Made by a program: the position numbers and the translations under genes
The notes under the pieces: model-generated
The model's database searches: none
What the model was told of the DNA's origin: nothing
Seen by the model: only the letters and a program-made list of their open reading frames with translations
NCBI GenBank assembly: GCA_016717115.1
Contig: JADKGE010000013.1
Coordinates: 10,613 to 74,612, forward strand
Reading direction: 5' to 3'
Length of the DNA stretch: 64,000 bases
DNA from: Actinomycetota bacterium
Lineage (GTDB): Bacteria; Actinomycetota; Actinomycetes; S36-B12
In this document: piece by piece, positions 33,768 through 42,633 of the stretch
Layout: each line of letters begins with the position of its first letter
How positions within the stretch are numbered: the first letter of the stretch is position 1

Positions 33768-34558
33768 GCCATCACCTCGACGCGGCCGATCTCGGGCCCG
33801 AGGAAGCGGCGGCCCAGCTTCTGGAATTCCTCCGGATCCCCGGTGGCGAGGAACTGGTGCTGCGGTTCGGGGAGCGACGGATCGCGCAGGAGGCCGTGAC
33901 GCACCAGGGTGCGGTAGACGTCCTTGGCCGTCTCCTCCGCACTCGACACCAAGGTCACGTCCTCTCCCATCACGTACGAGATCACGCCGGTCAGCAGGGG
34001 GTAGTGGGTGCAGCCGAGCACGAGGGTGTCGACGTCTGCGGCGCGCATCGGCTCAAGGTACTCGTCTGCGACCGCCAGCAGGTCATCTCCGCTGGTAATC
34101 CCCGCCTCGACGAACTCGACGAAGCGCGGGCAGGCGATCGTCGTGAGACGCGCCTGCGGCGCGGCCGCGAAGGCGTCCTCGTAGGCACCAGACGTGATCG
34201 TGGCGGCGGTGCCGATGACGCCGACGCGACCCGAACGTGTTGCCGCGACGGCACGCCGAACGGCAGGATGCACCACCTCGATCACCGGCACGTCGTACCG
34301 CTCCCGGGCGTCGCGCAGAGTCGCGGCGCTCGCCGAGTTGCAGGCGATCACGAGCGCCTTGACTCCGTTGTCGACGAGGTGGTCCATGATCTCCAGCGAG
34401 AAGGACCGCACCTCGGCCAGAGGACGTGGGCCGTAGGGTCCGCGCGCGGTGTCGCCGACGTAGCGCACCGGTTCGTGCGGAAGCTGATCGAGCACGGCAC
34501 GCGCAACCGTCAGGCCGCCCACCCCGGAGTCGAAGATACCGATCGGCGCGTCAGTCAT
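33764..34558 (-). CDS. murI: Glutamate racemase
   Basis: A 264-residue racemase supplying D-glutamate for peptidoglycan. The two catalytic cysteines lie in VIACNSASA and VLGCTHYPLL, and the N-terminus is PIGIFDSGVGGLTVARAV. The ATG at 34558 is preferred; a GTG three codons upstream is possible. TAGGCT lies 9 nt before the ATG and could be a -10 box. It heads a unit with the Rv1339-like gene. Confidence 0.95.
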   Translation of the reverse strand: MTDAPIGIFDSGVGGLTVARAVLDQLPHEPVRYVGDTARGPYGPRPLAEVRSFSLEIMDHLVDNGVKALVIACNSASAATLRDARERYDVPVIEVVHPAVRRAVAATRSGRVGVIGTAATITSGAYEDAFAAAPQARLTTIACPRFVEFVEAGITSGDDLLAVADEYLEPMRAADVDTLVLGCTHYPLLTGVISYVMGEDVTLVSSAEETAKDVYRTLVRHGLLRDPSLPEPQHQFLATGDPEEFQKLGRRFLGPEIGRVEVMA

Positions 34559-34606
34559 GGTGCGCACAGCCTACGGCGAGGCGCGGCGCGAACCCATCGC
34601 GCCGGC

Positions 34607-34870
34607 AACAGCCAGCAGATCCCGGCCTTCTACCTGTTCATCAACGGTCTGCTGTCGTTCATCCTCGGCATCATGTACTTCTGGCTGGCAAGGATGGCGA
34701 TGATCGGCTCGGCCACGGCATACACGATCATCAACCTCCTGGCGATGCTCAACATCTTCTTCGGCCTGCTCCGCCTGCCGTATGGCTGGGCAGAGATCGT
34801 CCTCAACGCCCTCGTGCTCGTCATCGTCAACGGCCGGGCCGCCAAGGAGTGGTTCACCCGCGCGGCCTAG
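34607..34870 (+). CDS. Small multi-helix membrane protein, start unresolved
   Basis: A frame ending at 34870 encodes strongly membrane-like residues: AFYLFINGLLSFILGIMYFW, SATAYTIINLLAMLNIFFGL, and GWAEIVLNALVLVIVNGRAA ending EWFTRAA. The composition is clearly protein-like and continuous from about 34607, but no ATG, GTG or TTG occurs in frame between 34559 and the ATG at 34673, which is inside the first helix. Either a CTG (34634) or another unusual start is used, or a frameshift separates the true start. Two and a half to three helices are present. Function unknown; it is divergent from murI. Confidence 0.55.
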   Translation, partial: NSQQIPAFYLFINGLLSFILGIMYFWLARMAMIGSATAYTIINLLAMLNIFFGLLRLPYGWAEIVLNALVLVIVNGRAAKEWFTRAA

Positions 34871-34886
34871 CGCGGCGGGCTCGCCG

Positions 34887-35834
34887 TCACGCCCACAGCT
34901 GTCCCTCGAGGGCCTCCTCCGCCTCGTCGAGGGTTCCGTCGTAGGCACCGGTGGACAGGTACTTCCATCCGCCGTCGCACACGACGAGGGCGATGTCTGC
35001 CGCGCGTCCGTCACGCTCGGCCTTGCGCGCGACGCCGAGCGCCGCATGCAGGATGGCGCCGGTCGAGACCCCGGCGAAGATGCCCTCGACCTCCAAGAGC
35101 TCCCGCATGCGGCGCACGGCGTCCGCCGCGCCGACCGAGTAGCGGGACGTCAGGACGGCCGAGTCGAAGAGCTCCGGAACGAAGCCCTCGTCGATGTTGC
35201 GCAAGCCGTAGACGAGATCGCCGTAGCGCGGCTCCGCGGCGATGATCTGCACGTCTGGCTTCTCCTGCGCGAAGTAGCGGCCCACCCCCATCAAGGTGCC
35301 GGTGGTGCCCAGGCCGCCGACGAAGTGCGTGATCGTGGGTAGATCCGCGAGCAGTTCGGGGCCCGTGGTATCGAAGTGCGCTTGGGCGTTGGCGGCGTTG
35401 CCGTACTGGTAGAGCATGACCCAGTCCGGATGCTCCGCGGCCAAGCCCTTGGCCACACGCACGGCCTCGTTGGATCCACCTGCCGCACCGGAGTGGACGA
35501 TCCGCGCACCCCATGCGCGGAGGAGCTGGGCGCGTTCGACCGAGGTGTTCTCCGGCATGACGCACACGAGGTGGTAGCCGCGCTGTCGTGCCACCATGGC
35601 CAGCGCGATCCCGGTATTGCCGGATGTCGGCTCGAGCAGCGTCGACCCAGGATGCAGCAGGCCGTCCTTCTCCGCCCGCTCCACCATCGCGATCGCGGCC
35701 CGGTCCTTGACCGACCCGGTCGGGTTGCGGTCCTCCAGCTTCGCCCACAGTCGCACGTCGGCCGACGGCGACAGCCGGGGCAGCCCGACGAGCGGCGTGC
35801 GACCCACGGAGTCGAGCAGGGAGTCGAAGCGCAC
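34887..35834 (-). CDS. cysM: CysO-dependent cysteine synthase (O-phosphoserine sulfhydrylase)
   Basis: A 315-residue fold-type II PLP enzyme. The PLP lysine lies in RNPTGSVKDRAA, the substrate loop is TSGNTGIALAM, and GGLGTTGTLMGVGRY binds phosphate. In M. tuberculosis the homologous CysM uses O-phosphoserine and the thiocarboxylate of CysO. The same partners occur here: a cysO-like gene 2 nt upstream and mec further up, so the same pathway is assigned. The C-terminus (YDGTLDEAEEALEGQLWA) matches the tail that closes over the active site in CysM. Confidence 0.94.
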   Translation of the reverse strand: MRFDSLLDSVGRTPLVGLPRLSPSADVRLWAKLEDRNPTGSVKDRAAIAMVERAEKDGLLHPGSTLLEPTSGNTGIALAMVARQRGYHLVCVMPENTSVERAQLLRAWGARIVHSGAAGGSNEAVRVAKGLAAEHPDWVMLYQYGNAANAQAHFDTTGPELLADLPTITHFVGGLGTTGTLMGVGRYFAQEKPDVQIIAAEPRYGDLVYGLRNIDEGFVPELFDSAVLTSRYSVGAADAVRRMRELLEVEGIFAGVSTGAILHAALGVARKAERDGRAADIALVVCDGGWKYLSTGAYDGTLDEAEEALEGQLWA

Positions 35835-35836
35835 GC

Positions 35837-36109
35837 TCAGCCGCCGGCGACCGCGGGCAGGATCGTGATGGAGTCGTTGTCGGCGACGACCGTGTCCAGG
35901 CCGTCCAGGACGCGCACGTCCTCGTCGTTGAGGTAGACGTTGACAAACCGGCGCAGCCCGCTGTCGTCGAGCAGGCGTTCGGCGATGCCCGGGTAGTTGA
36001 CGTCGAGGTCGTCGATCACGGTGGCCACCGAGGCACCCGAGGCGAGCACCACGCGCTCGCCGGACGTGTAGTCGCGAAGGATGGTCGGGACACGTACTTC
36101 GACTGCCAT
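35837..36109 (-). CDS. cysO: Sulfur carrier protein CysO
   Basis: A 90-residue beta-grasp protein ending in SITILPAVAGG, the di-glycine that is thiocarboxylated by an MoeZ-type enzyme. The signature RRFVNVYLNDEDVRVLDGLD is shared with the two other carriers in the window. The ATG at 36109 has CGGAGA as ribosome site; a frame from 36124 would add five residues. It donates sulfur to CysM, encoded 2 nt downstream; the CysO-cysteine adduct is cleaved by Mec. Confidence 0.94.
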   Translation of the reverse strand: MAVEVRVPTILRDYTSGERVVLASGASVATVIDDLDVNYPGIAERLLDDSGLRRFVNVYLNDEDVRVLDGLDTVVADNDSITILPAVAGG

Positions 36110-36232
36110 GACGTCTCCGAGCACTCGGGCGGGCTACCGCTGGTTGGTTGACGGTTGAAGCAATAGCAGCCTACGAGCGACCCGTTCCCCCGGCCAGTCG
36201 AGATCCCGCAGGTGCGAACCCTTCGCAGGGCT

Positions 36233-36655
36233 CTAGGCCGGCGTCACGTCGATCTCCTCCTCGGTGACGACGCCGTCGACGATCCGGAACGACCGCAGTT
36301 CGTAAGGCCCGTCGCCCCGCCCGCTCTCCCGCGTCGACACGAGCACGTAATGCGCGTTCGGCTCGGATGCGTACGAGACGTCGGTTCGCGACGGATACGC
36401 CTCGGTGGCGGTGTGGGAGTGGTAGACGACGACAGGCACCTCGTCTCGGCTGTCCATGTCCCGGTACAGACGCAGCAGATCGCCCGAGTCGAACTCGTAG
36501 AAGGTCGGTGAACGGGCCGCGTTGATCATCGGGACGAATCGCTCGGGTCGATCGGACCCGTCGGGTCCGGTGATGACTCCACATGCCTCGTCGGGGTGGT
36601 CTGCGCGCGCGTGCGCCACCATGGCATCGACGAGATCCGCGCGAATGACGAGCAT
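36233..36655 (-). CDS. mec: JAMM metalloprotease releasing cysteine from CysO
   Basis: A 140-residue JAMM/MPN+ zinc protease. The catalytic motif is VYHSHTATEAYPSRTDV (HxH plus Ser-x2-Asp), with the upstream Glu in HPDEACGVITG. In M. tuberculosis Mec hydrolyses the CysO-cysteine bond. I choose the ATG at 36655 rather than the GTG at 36661 because a -10 box TAGGGT lies exactly 6 nt before it, the spacing seen at eleven other leaderless starts here. It might also trim the Cys-Gly tail of the carrier at 5724-6029; that is inference. Confidence 0.93.
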   Translation of the reverse strand: MLVIRADLVDAMVAHARADHPDEACGVITGPDGSDRPERFVPMINAARSPTFYEFDSGDLLRLYRDMDSRDEVPVVVYHSHTATEAYPSRTDVSYASEPNAHYVLVSTRESGRGDGPYELRSFRIVDGVVTEEEIDVTPA

Positions 36656-36661
36656 CGCCAC

Positions 36662-36667
36662 ACCCTA
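36662..36667 (-). promoter_or_regulatory. -10 box TAGGGT, leaderless start at 36655
   Basis: TAGGGT on the minus strand is 6 nt from the mec ATG. It abuts the alternative GTG at 36661, which could not then be transcribed as a start. Confidence 0.6.
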
Positions 36668-36715
36668 GCCAGCGCTCGCCCCGCCGACCGTCACAGTCGG
36701 GGGCGGCGCGCATCG

Positions 36716-37261
36716 TCAGGGCATCAGGAGGTTGACCAGCGAATCCTGCAGGTAGGTCAGCCAGTCGTAGACGTGGAACATCCCGGCGCGCGGATCGTCC
36801 TCCGGCAGGCCCGCCAGCTCCGCCTGGTTGTCCTCGGAGATGTCCAGACGCGTGCCAAGTGCGAGTCGGGCGTCGTTGAGGAAGCCCAGCCAGGCCGCGG
36901 CCGCATCGTCGGGCACGGCCGTCTCTCCCGACTCCAGGGCCGCGGCCACCAGCGTCGCATGGGCAACCTTCGTCTCGCGCAGGCTGCGCTCGGTGAAGCG
37001 CCGGAACTCCCCCGCCGCCTCGGCGTCATCCAGGAACGCGTCCGGGAGCAGCCGTGCGAGCGCCGGGTCGTCGGGCACCTGGGCGACCTCGTCGATGCCC
37101 ACGAGAGCCGCTAGCGGATCGGCATCCGGGTCCGCCGGAGCCGGCGCGACGAACTCCATCATCTGGTGGGCGAGGGAGATCAGCAGCGCTCGTTCGATCT
37201 CGTCCAGGTGCAGCCGGATGGCTCCGCGACGGGACCTCGAGAAGCCGTAGGGTGCCCCCAT
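36716..37261 (-). CDS. DUF2017 family protein
   Basis: A 181-residue acidic, mostly helical protein that follows clpS in most actinobacteria. Recognisable segments are LDEIERALLISLAHQMMEF near the start and FHVYDWLTYLQDSLVNLLM at the end. Function unknown; its ATG overlaps the clpS stop by 1 nt (TGATG), so it is translated with clpS and may help protein turnover. Confidence 0.9.
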   Translation of the reverse strand: MGAPYGFSRSRRGAIRLHLDEIERALLISLAHQMMEFVAPAPADPDADPLAALVGIDEVAQVPDDPALARLLPDAFLDDAEAAGEFRRFTERSLRETKVAHATLVAAALESGETAVPDDAAAAWLGFLNDARLALGTRLDISEDNQAELAGLPEDDPRAGMFHVYDWLTYLQDSLVNLLMP

Positions 37262-37545
37262 CAGTCGTCCTTCTGCATCGTTGCCCAGAGCCCGTAGCCA
37301 TGCATCGCGGTGACGTCGCGCTCCATCTCCTCACGGCTGCCGCTGGAGACGACCGCACGGCCCTTCTCGTGCACGTCGAGCATGAGGGACTCCGACTTGG
37401 CACGGTCGTACTTGAAGTACGTCATGAAGACGTAGGTGACGTAGGACATGAGGTTGACCGGGTCGTTCCAGACGATGGTGATCCAGGGATGGTCGGTGGC
37501 CTCGACAAGTGTGGGGCTCTCCACTTCAGCAGGCGCCACGGACAT
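37261..37545 (-). CDS. clpS: ClpS protease adaptor
   Basis: A 94-residue N-end-rule adaptor that brings proteins with destabilising N-termini to ClpC/ClpA-ClpP. The substrate pocket motif is IVWNDPVNLMSYVTYVF, with the conserved DVHEKGRAVVSSGSREEMER and the C-terminal HGYGLWATMQKDD. A GGGAGG ribosome site precedes the ATG at 37545. Confidence 0.95.
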   Translation of the reverse strand: MSVAPAEVESPTLVEATDHPWITIVWNDPVNLMSYVTYVFMTYFKYDRAKSESLMLDVHEKGRAVVSSGSREEMERDVTAMHGYGLWATMQKDD

Positions 37546-37601
37546 GCCGTCATCCTCCCACCTCGCTCCGCTCGACCCTGACGCGTGACCCCGTCACCGC
37601 C

Positions 37602-37607
37602 TAGGGT
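37602..37607 (+). promoter_or_regulatory. Promoter with -10 TAGGGT, leaderless start at 37614
   Basis: TAGGGT lies 6 nt before the GTG at 37614. A -35-like CTGACG at 37578-37583 is 18 nt upstream. This supports the GTG as start of the class V aminotransferase. Confidence 0.6.
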
Positions 37608-37613
37608 GAGAGC

Positions 37614-39368
37614 GTGCCTGCGCCAGCGATCCCGCCGAGGAACCCCCGACTGCCGACGCCCGCGCTGCTGGAGCGCATTCGCACGAGCGTCATCGGTGAC
37701 GACCAGGTGATGGTCGGACCCTTCGGAGAGCGCCGAGTGACGTACGCCGACTACACGGCAAGCGGCCGGGCGCTGACCTTCATCGAGGACTTCATCCGCG
37801 GCGAGGTGCTCCCCCGGTATGCGAACACCCACACGGAGTCCAGCGGCACCGGGCTGCAGACGACTCGCCTGCGCGAGGACGCCCGGCGCATCATCGTCGA
37901 CTCCGTCAACGGCGACGACGACACCTGCGTCATCTTCTGCGGATCCGGGTCGACCGCGGCCATCAACCGGCTCGTCGGGATCCTCAACCTGCGCCTGCCT
38001 GCCGATCTCGATGCGACGTACGGGCTCTCAACCCACATCCCGGCCGACGAGCGGCCCGTCATCTTCATCGGCCCTTACGAGCATCACAGCAACGAACTGC
38101 CCTGGCGGGAGACCATCGCCGACGTCGTGATGATCCGCGAGGACTCCGACGGGCACATCGACCTCGCGGAGCTCGAGGACCAGCTCCACGCCTATCGCAA
38201 CCGGCCGCTGCGGATCGCCTCGTTCAGCGCGGCCAGCAACGTGACCGGCATCGTCACCGACACGCACAAGGTCAGCCAGCTCCTGCACGAGCACGGAGCT
38301 CTCGCCTTCTGGGACTACGCCGCGGCCGCACCGTATGTCGACATCGAGATGCGGCCCCGTTGCGAGGAGCACGCCCTCGCCTACAAGGACGCCATCTTCC
38401 TGTCGCCGCACAAGTTCATCGGTGGACCGGGCACGCCAGGCGTGCTGATCGTGCGCAGGCAGTTGCTCACCAACTCCGTCCCCGACGTCGTGGGCGGCGG
38501 CACGGTCGCCTTCGTCAACCCGGAGCAGCACCGGTACCTCACCGATCCTGTGCATCGCGAGGAGGGCGGCACCCCCGCCATCGTCGAGTCCATCAGGGCC
38601 GGACTCGTCTTCCAACTGAAGAACGCCGTGGGGGTCGACGTCATCCGGGCGCACGAGGAGGACTTCGTTCGACGCGCCATCACGGCGTGGTCGGCCAACG
38701 ACGCCATCGGCATCCTCGGCAACCTCGACGCCGAGCGCCTGTCCATCGTGTCGTTCGTCATCCGCCGCCCGAGCGGACGCTATGTGCACCACAACCTGGT
38801 GGTCGCGATCCTCAACGACCTCTTCGGCATACAGTCGCGCGGCGGGTGCAGCTGCGCCGGGCCGTACGGGCACCGACTGCTGGGCATCGACCTCGGCCGC
38901 TCCAACGAGTTCGAGCGCGAGATCGCCCATGGCTGCGAAGGCATCAAGCCCGGCTGGGTCAGGGTCAACTTCAACTACTTCATCTCGGACGCCGTGTTCG
39001 AGTACATCGTCTCGGCTGTCGCTCTCGTCGCCGAGCATGGCTGGAAGCTGACGCCGCAGTATCGGTTCGACCAGACGACGGGCCGATGGCTCCATCGCGA
39101 AGGACCGGTCGAGCCGCCGCTGCGCCTCGCCGACCTCACCTACGACGCCACCGGCACCTTGCGCTACCCGGAGCACCGGGATCGCGCACCGGAGTCGGCT
39201 CTTGCGCTCTACCTTGCACAGGCGCACGACCTTCTCCACTCGCTGCCCGATGACCTGGGCGAGCCGGCGACCGAGGCCGACGGGCTCAGCCACGACTTCT
39301 CGTCGCTGCAGTGGTTCGAGCTGCCCGCCTCGTGCCTGCGCACCGCCGACGCCGCTCCTACCTCGTGA
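37614..39368 (+). CDS. Class V aminotransferase / cysteine-desulfurase-like protein
   Basis: A 584-residue PLP enzyme, longer than NifS/SufS (about 400). The fold-type I core has CVIFCGSGSTAAINRL, PYEHHSNELPW, WDYAAAAPYVDI and the PLP lysine in FLSPHKFIGGPGTPGV. A loop with two cysteines (SRGGCSCAGPYGHRLLG) is where desulfurases carry the persulfide Cys. Residues beyond about 470 form an extra C-terminal domain. It may supply sulfane sulfur, but selenocysteine lyase or another C-S lyase activity is equally compatible. It is divergent from the clpS-mec-cysO-cysM cluster. Its 3' end overlaps the opposite-strand GH18 gene by 11 nt. Confidence 0.82.
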   Translation: MPAPAIPPRNPRLPTPALLERIRTSVIGDDQVMVGPFGERRVTYADYTASGRALTFIEDFIRGEVLPRYANTHTESSGTGLQTTRLREDARRIIVDSVNGDDDTCVIFCGSGSTAAINRLVGILNLRLPADLDATYGLSTHIPADERPVIFIGPYEHHSNELPWRETIADVVMIREDSDGHIDLAELEDQLHAYRNRPLRIASFSAASNVTGIVTDTHKVSQLLHEHGALAFWDYAAAAPYVDIEMRPRCEEHALAYKDAIFLSPHKFIGGPGTPGVLIVRRQLLTNSVPDVVGGGTVAFVNPEQHRYLTDPVHREEGGTPAIVESIRAGLVFQLKNAVGVDVIRAHEEDFVRRAITAWSANDAIGILGNLDAERLSIVSFVIRRPSGRYVHHNLVVAILNDLFGIQSRGGCSCAGPYGHRLLGIDLGRSNEFEREIAHGCEGIKPGWVRVNFNYFISDAVFEYIVSAVALVAEHGWKLTPQYRFDQTTGRWLHREGPVEPPLRLADLTYDATGTLRYPEHRDRAPESALALYLAQAHDLLHSLPDDLGEPATEADGLSHDFSSLQWFELPASCLRTADAAPTS

Positions 39369-41169
39369 CGCGGATCTTGAACTCGGTCGATGCTGCGGCC
39401 AGCACGGCGTTCTTGCCCACGGCGACGACCCGATAGGTGTACAGGCCGCGCACCTTGGGCACCGTCGACCTCACCCGCACGCGGCCCTTGTCGTTGGTCC
39501 TCGCGGTGGCCACGTTCTTCCATCGCTCACCCCGCTGGATCTGCAGGGCAACCTGCTGATTGGCCATCGCCGGCTGGGCGGTGACGCGCACGACGACGGT
39601 TCGGCCCTTCGCGACGCGGGTGTCCTTGGGGGCCGCCGAGACGACGGACTGGATCTGCGTGCTGAATGGCGCGCTGACTCCCTCCACCCGGCCGGGGGCG
39701 CCTGGCACGAAGACCCGCCAGTCGCCCGTCGTGGGCGGGACGACCTGGAACGCGGCGGTGCCGTCGGCGGCCACCGCCACGGTCTGCATGTCCACCCACG
39801 TCTTGGTTCCGGCCGCGCTGAACTGCAGCGTGGCCGAGGCACCCACGAGCGGTGCGCCGGCGGAGCCGACGTTCGCAGTGACGGAAACGGGGGTCCCGAA
39901 CACCGCGTTGGGCGGGCCCGCCGCCGTGATGTCGGTGGCCACCGGCGCGAGCGACTGCGCATAAGCGGCGATCAGCGGCCACTGCGCCGGATCCTCGCCG
40001 CCCACCGTCCAATAGGCCGCCGCACTGAGTCCGAACTCGCCGACGAGCTGGGTGCGGGCGAGGACGGCCTGCGGACCGACCCACCACAGGACCCGCTTCG
40101 CCGTGCACGTCTGGGCTGCTCCGGACGAGTCCGTCCAGTTCAGCTTCTTGTCGTAGTAGACCCAGTTCTCCTGATCGACCTCCGACCACTGGACATCGGT
40201 CGGGGCAACGCCGACGGAGGCGAGAAGGGCCGGGATGTTCGCATCGGACACGGAGGTCGAAGAGGTGAGCGACTTGTAGGCCGACGAGCTCGACGAGGGA
40301 CAGGTGCCGGTGGTCTGGTTCGCCCCCGAGGCCGTCTTGCGCGTCCAGGCGCGCCCGTACGTCGGCACGCCGATCTGCAGCTTCGCAGGGTCCATCACGG
40401 ACGCCGAGTACGAGACGATGGACCGCACCCACGGCATCGGCGCGATCGGCCCGATGCTCCCCACGTGGTAGTCGTAGGCCATGATCCGGATGCGGTCCAC
40501 GGAGGGCGCGATGCCCGTGAGGTTGTAGACCCAGTAGCCGCTCCGGTCCCCGCAGGTGCCGCCCGTCGTGCACGGTGGCGGGATCGTGACGGCGAGCAGC
40601 TTCCCCTGAGCGTGTAGAGCGGCACCGAGCTCGGCCACGAAGGCGGTCCAGTTGGGTTGCGTGGCAGCCCACGACGACGAGCCGTCGCTGAACGCGAAGG
40701 TCTCGTAGTCGAGGTCGATGCCGTCGTAGCCGTTCGAAACGACCAGGGCGACGATGTCGGCGACGTGCGCGCCGCGCAGCCCGGGATCGGCGAGGGTGGC
40801 CGCCATTCGGCCCTTGCCCGAGCCGTCCGCGATCGAGGGCAGCACGGTGAGCCCGGCCCCCTTCAGCTGGCCCATCGCCCATCCGGCGTTCGCGGCCCCG
40901 TTGGAGAAGCTCGGGTTGAACCTCACGGTTATCCCGCCGCCGGCCTTCGCCGTGGCGGAGTACCAGAACGGGGAGACGTCGGTGAACAGCGCGGCGTTGG
41001 CGACCGCCGAGTTGACGCCTTGCGGATTCGCGGGCGACGTCATCCAGTACGGCAGCCAGGCGCTCACGATCCGCTTGGGACCGCCGCCGTCCGCCTGGGC
41101 AGCGCCCGCAGTGACGAGGGGCGATGCCAGGAGGAGACAGGACAGCAGGGCGATCAGGGTGCGGCGCAC
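39358..41169 (-). CDS. Secreted GH18 chitinase-like protein
   Basis: A 603-residue protein from the GTG at 41169 (ribosome site GAAGG). The signal peptide is RRTLIALLSCLLLASPLVTA followed by GAAQA. The GH18 barrel (about 30-390) carries the catalytic motif NGYDGIDLDYETF (DxxDxDxE) and later RIMAYDYHVG, IGVPTYGRAW and VLWWVGPQAV. The region 400-603 holds two Ig-like beta-sandwich domains (ATLQFSAAGTKTWV; VTAQPAMANQQVALQIQRGE). It probably hydrolyses chitin or peptidoglycan-type N-acetylglucosamine chains outside the cell; spore-germination YaaH-like hydrolases are the nearest alternative. Confidence 0.88.
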   Translation of the reverse strand: MRRTLIALLSCLLLASPLVTAGAAQADGGGPKRIVSAWLPYWMTSPANPQGVNSAVANAALFTDVSPFWYSATAKAGGGITVRFNPSFSNGAANAGWAMGQLKGAGLTVLPSIADGSGKGRMAATLADPGLRGAHVADIVALVVSNGYDGIDLDYETFAFSDGSSSWAATQPNWTAFVAELGAALHAQGKLLAVTIPPPCTTGGTCGDRSGYWVYNLTGIAPSVDRIRIMAYDYHVGSIGPIAPMPWVRSIVSYSASVMDPAKLQIGVPTYGRAWTRKTASGANQTTGTCPSSSSSAYKSLTSSTSVSDANIPALLASVGVAPTDVQWSEVDQENWVYYDKKLNWTDSSGAAQTCTAKRVLWWVGPQAVLARTQLVGEFGLSAAAYWTVGGEDPAQWPLIAAYAQSLAPVATDITAAGPPNAVFGTPVSVTANVGSAGAPLVGASATLQFSAAGTKTWVDMQTVAVAADGTAAFQVVPPTTGDWRVFVPGAPGRVEGVSAPFSTQIQSVVSAAPKDTRVAKGRTVVVRVTAQPAMANQQVALQIQRGERWKNVATARTNDKGRVRVRSTVPKVRGLYTYRVVAVGKNAVLAAASTEFKIRVTR

Positions 41170-41269
41170 GGAGATACCTTCACTGCAGGGGACGTTTGAT
41201 CCATTGTGCGTCATGCCGGTGGCGACCCCGGACACCGGCGCCGACACGGCCTGTCGCACCATTGTCGTC

Positions 41270-42523
41270 ATGCGGTTCCCCGGCCGGCGGCCCCTCGTGG
41301 GCGCCCTGACCATCTCGATCGCCCTCACTACCCTGCTCACTGCCGGCCCCGCATCGGCACGTCCCACCGCACCTACCGACCCTGTCGTCGACTCGCTCCT
41401 CCAGCAGCGCCTCACGAATCCACGGGTCGGCAGCGACGTCGGCCTGATCGTGATCGATGCCGCGACGGGGGCGGTGGTCTCGTCGCACGGCGGTGACGCC
41501 CTCATGCTCCCGGCGTCGAACATGAAGATCATCACGGCCGTCGACGTGCTGGCCACCCTGGGGGCGAATGCCCGGTTCACGACACGGGTGCGGTCGGGCG
41601 CGACCCCGGGCGACATCGTGCTGGAGGGCGGCGGCGACCCCCTCCTGTCGAGCAGCGACCTGCAGGAGCTGGCCAGCCAGGCAGCGAAGCAACTGCCCCG
41701 CGGGACCAAGATCCTCGTGCACGTTGACGCCGACCTGTTCCCCGTGCCCGGCCGCGGACCCGGCTGGACCAAGGAATACCTGCCGTACGTTGCCGCTCCG
41801 GTCGTGCCGCTCGCGCGCCTCGGCGACTACAGCCCGGATCCGAGCACCAACGCGGCCCGCGTATTCACCCAGCGGCTGCGCACCCTTGGTGTCAAGGCCA
41901 GGTTGGCCGAACCGGCGGATGCCGGCCCCAACTCGGCGGTGCTGGCCCAGTTCAGCGACAACACCGTGGCGGACGCCGTCAGCCTCATGCTCAGCCGCTC
42001 GGAGAACAACGTGGCGGAGGTGCTGTACCGGCAGGTCGCGGTCGCCAGCGGACTGGAGCCCTCGTGGGAGGGTGCCCGCGCCGCCGCGGAGGCGACACTG
42101 ACCAAGCTGGGCATCGACCCGGCCGGCATGAGCCTGCTCGACGGCAGCGGCCTGTCGCGCAAGAACCGGGTCAGCCCGCGGTTCCTCGCCGAGGTCCTTC
42201 GGCTCGCGCGCGTGACCAGGCCGGAGCGCTTCACGGATATCTTCGATGCCGACGCGCTGCCTGTCAGCGGGCAGACCGGCACCCTCGCCACCGCGTATGG
42301 CCGGTACGTCACCAAGCAGGCGCGCTGCGCGCGCGGTGACGTCCATGCCAAGACGGGCTCGCTGTTCGACACCATCGCGTTGTCCGGACTGGCCGAGACG
42401 ACCGGTGGCGACGAGCGGCTGTTCTCCATTCTCGTCAACGACCGGCCACAGCGCTACTCGGCGCTCTCGATCCGGCAGGTCCTCGACGGGCTGACGGCGA
42501 CGATCACCGGCTGCTGGAACTAG
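41270..42523 (+). CDS. dacB: D-alanyl-D-alanine carboxypeptidase/endopeptidase (PBP4 family)
   Basis: A 417-residue exported class C penicillin-binding protein. A signal peptide (LVGALTISIALTTLLTAG, cut near ASA) leads into the acyl-serine motif PASNMKI (SxxK), the second motif SENN (SxN) and KTG in VHAKTGSLF. The inserted domain between SxxK and SxN (LEGGGDPLLSSSDL onwards) is typical of DacB. It trims peptidoglycan stem peptides. The ATG at 41270 is favoured by the signal-peptide layout; an in-frame ATG about 19 codons upstream is possible. No clear ribosome site. Confidence 0.9.
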   Translation: MRFPGRRPLVGALTISIALTTLLTAGPASARPTAPTDPVVDSLLQQRLTNPRVGSDVGLIVIDAATGAVVSSHGGDALMLPASNMKIITAVDVLATLGANARFTTRVRSGATPGDIVLEGGGDPLLSSSDLQELASQAAKQLPRGTKILVHVDADLFPVPGRGPGWTKEYLPYVAAPVVPLARLGDYSPDPSTNAARVFTQRLRTLGVKARLAEPADAGPNSAVLAQFSDNTVADAVSLMLSRSENNVAEVLYRQVAVASGLEPSWEGARAAAEATLTKLGIDPAGMSLLDGSGLSRKNRVSPRFLAEVLRLARVTRPERFTDIFDADALPVSGQTGTLATAYGRYVTKQARCARGDVHAKTGSLFDTIALSGLAETTGGDERLFSILVNDRPQRYSALSIRQVLDGLTATITGCWN

Positions 42524-42564
42524 GGCCACCCAACTAGCCCGCCGCACCCCACCCCGCTCCACCC

Positions 42565-42627
42565 CGTCGAGCGGTGAGTTGTCGGGGTGTGGATCCCCCG
42601 CGGGACGCCGACAACTCACCGCTCGAC
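42565..42627. terminator. Long hairpin with perfect 20-bp arms between convergent genes
   Basis: Positions 42565-42584 pair exactly with 42608-42627; two further pairs follow one mismatch, leaving a GC-rich loop. It lies between dacB (plus, ends 42523) and the IclR gene (minus, ends 42634). There is no T-run on either side. Confidence 0.65.
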
Positions 42628-42633
42628 CGGTGG

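Noticed and set aside
41170..41772. N-terminal extension of the GH18 protein to 41772
   Set aside because: The extra residues are antisense to dacB and lack coding character; the signal peptide begins at the GTG 41169.
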